Shown here one piece after another: positions 6,182 through 6,517 of a DNA stretch of 6,517 nucleotides. The position numbers and the translations under genes were made by a program. This DNA comes from Christensenellaceae bacterium (GTDB lineage Bacteria > Bacillota > Clostridia > Christensenellales > UBA1750), in NCBI GenBank assembly GCA_031287285.1, contig JAITTC010000018.1, positions 1-6,517 on the forward strand, in the 5' to 3' direction. How positions within the stretch are numbered: the first letter of the stretch is position 1; each line of letters starts with the position of its first letter. The notes beneath the pieces are model-generated. The model searched no databases. It was given only the letters and a program-made list of their open reading frames with translations, and was not told the origin of the DNA.

Positions 6182-6220
6182 GGGGCCAAGCTGGGCGGCA
6201 AAGCCGCCCAGCTTGGCCCC
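6182..6220. repeat. 18-bp perfect hairpin with AAA loop (module A)
   Basis: GGGGCCAAGCTGGGCGGC (6182-6199) pairs perfectly with 6203-6220 across AAA. It begins 55 bases after the kinase stop. Neither strand has a following T tract, so it is not a standard intrinsic terminator. It may protect the 3' end of the operon mRNA or be a REP-like element. Confidence 0.9.
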
Positions 6221-6222
6221 CT

Positions 6223-6249
6223 GCTGCGGCGCGCGACGCGCGCCGCAGC
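6223..6249. repeat. 12-bp GC hairpin, directly adjacent
   Basis: GCTGCGGCGCGC (6223-6234) pairs perfectly with GCGCGCCGCAGC (6238-6249) across a GAC loop. It starts 3 bases after the previous hairpin. A weaker hairpin, CCCCG/CGGGG, follows at 6249-6264, so three stem-loops stand in a row. Confidence 0.85.
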
Positions 6250-6391
6250 CCCGTTTCCGCGGGGCCGCCGTAAAAAAGCCCGCGATTTTGCCTTTGGGAG
6301 GGCTCGTGCCGCGAACGCCGTTTCCTTGAAAAGAGCGCCGTGTGGCCGGCAAACGCCGCAATCATAATAGAAGAAAGCTCGAATGGCGAGT

Positions 6392-6502
6392 GGGGCCAAC
6401 CGGGCGGCAACGCCGCCCGGCCACGCCGAGGAACCCCCGAGGGCTTTGCCCTCGGGGGTTCCTCGTCTTGGGCCAGCCCGCCCGAGGCGGGCGGTTGGCC
6501 CC
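6392..6502. repeat. Composite palindrome able to fold as a cloverleaf (module B)
   Basis: GGGGCCAAC (6392-6400) is complementary over 9 bp to GTTGGCCCC (6494-6502), enclosing three further perfect hairpins. These are CGGGCGGC/GCCGCCCG (6401-6419, loop AAC), an 18-bp stem (6427-6444 with 6448-6465, loop TTT) and GCCCGCC/GGCGGGC (6476-6492, loop CGA). The first 30 or so bases repeat those of module A. Function is unknown: candidates are a REP/MITE-like element, a structured RNA, or a single-strand recognition site for a transposase. Confidence 0.75.
6427..6465. repeat. 18-bp perfect hairpin with TTT loop
   Basis: CGAGGAACCCCCGAGGGC pairs perfectly with 6448-6465 across TTT. Stem length and loop size equal those of the 6182-6220 hairpin but the stem sequence differs. 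No T tract follows on either strand, so it is not a classic terminator. Confidence 0.88.
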
Positions 6503-6517
6503 CGGCGGCGGCGCGGA

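Larger units (their letters stand above)
6128..6517. other. Non-coding right flank rich in GC palindromes
   Basis: These 390 bases follow the kinase stop and hold no credible gene: frames are open only because the DNA is GC-rich, they lack SD sites, and they cross the hairpins. The content is a series of inverted repeats listed separately, in two modules that each begin AAGCTCGAAT (6166 and 6375). Each is followed 6-7 bases later by GGGGCCAA and a GGGCGGC stem with a 3-nt loop. Confidence 0.75.

Noticed and set aside
5788..6410. Long minus-strand frames (203 and 147 codons) over the kinase 3' end and right flank
   Set aside because: They shadow the kinase on the opposite strand and cross perfect hairpins; composition is Arg/Ala/Pro-rich GC noise with no SD or recognisable motif.
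6392..6502. Integron attC site or tRNA gene
   Set aside because: The ends GGGGCCAAC and GTTGGCCCC do not fit RYYYAAC/GTTRRRY, and there is no T-loop or anticodon-arm consensus despite the cloverleaf shape.

Overview
The window is GC-rich bacterial DNA with strong Shine-Dalgarno (SD) sites and GTG/TTG starts. It holds four protein genes in two divergent blocks, flanked on both sides by non-coding DNA full of palindromic repeats. PurF is the iron-sulfur type (four ligand cysteines visible), as in Bacillus-like and many anaerobic bacteria. The phylum cannot be fixed from this window; an anaerobic Firmicutes-, Synergistota- or Deltaproteobacteria-like genome would fit, and this is inference only.

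Left flank (1-667): no credible gene. It carries three short (about 40 bp) and three long (85-101 bp) copies of a palindromic repeat family, strictly alternating short-long-short-long-short-long. The first 57 bases recur perfectly 210 bp downstream. A strong intrinsic terminator (668-693) separates this array from purF.

Minus-strand block (719-3884): an upstream TPR gene (kinesin-light-chain-like, about ten 42-residue repeats, probable N-terminal membrane helix) followed by purF. The short gap between them is dense: the loop and 3' arm of the TPR terminator hairpin also supply the -35 hexamer and spacer of a good sigma-70-type promoter, whose -10 overlaps the most upstream purF ATG. purF therefore probably starts further in, at a TTG with its own SD at 2083. 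The 5' end of the TPR gene looks disturbed: an in-frame TAG lies 27 codons upstream of the usable GTG, and a well-placed ATG in another frame encodes what could be the missing N-terminus if one base of a T run were removed.

Plus-strand block (4044-6127): a two-gene operon behind a TATACT -10. A protein of the Asp/Glu racemase superfamily, lacking the usual second catalytic cysteine, overlaps by 4 nt (GTGA) a DUF1537 four-carbon acid sugar kinase. The usual partners of such kinases (PdxA2-type dehydrogenase, class II aldolase) are not in the window. The pair suggests a small sugar-acid or hydroxy-acid catabolic unit whose substrate is unknown.

Right flank (6128-6517): no credible gene. It holds a cluster of very GC-rich, nearly perfect hairpins with 3-nt loops in two related modules about 210 bp apart. 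The second module can close on itself through a 9-bp outer stem to make a cloverleaf-like fold with three internal hairpins. With the left array, this is the least explained DNA here.
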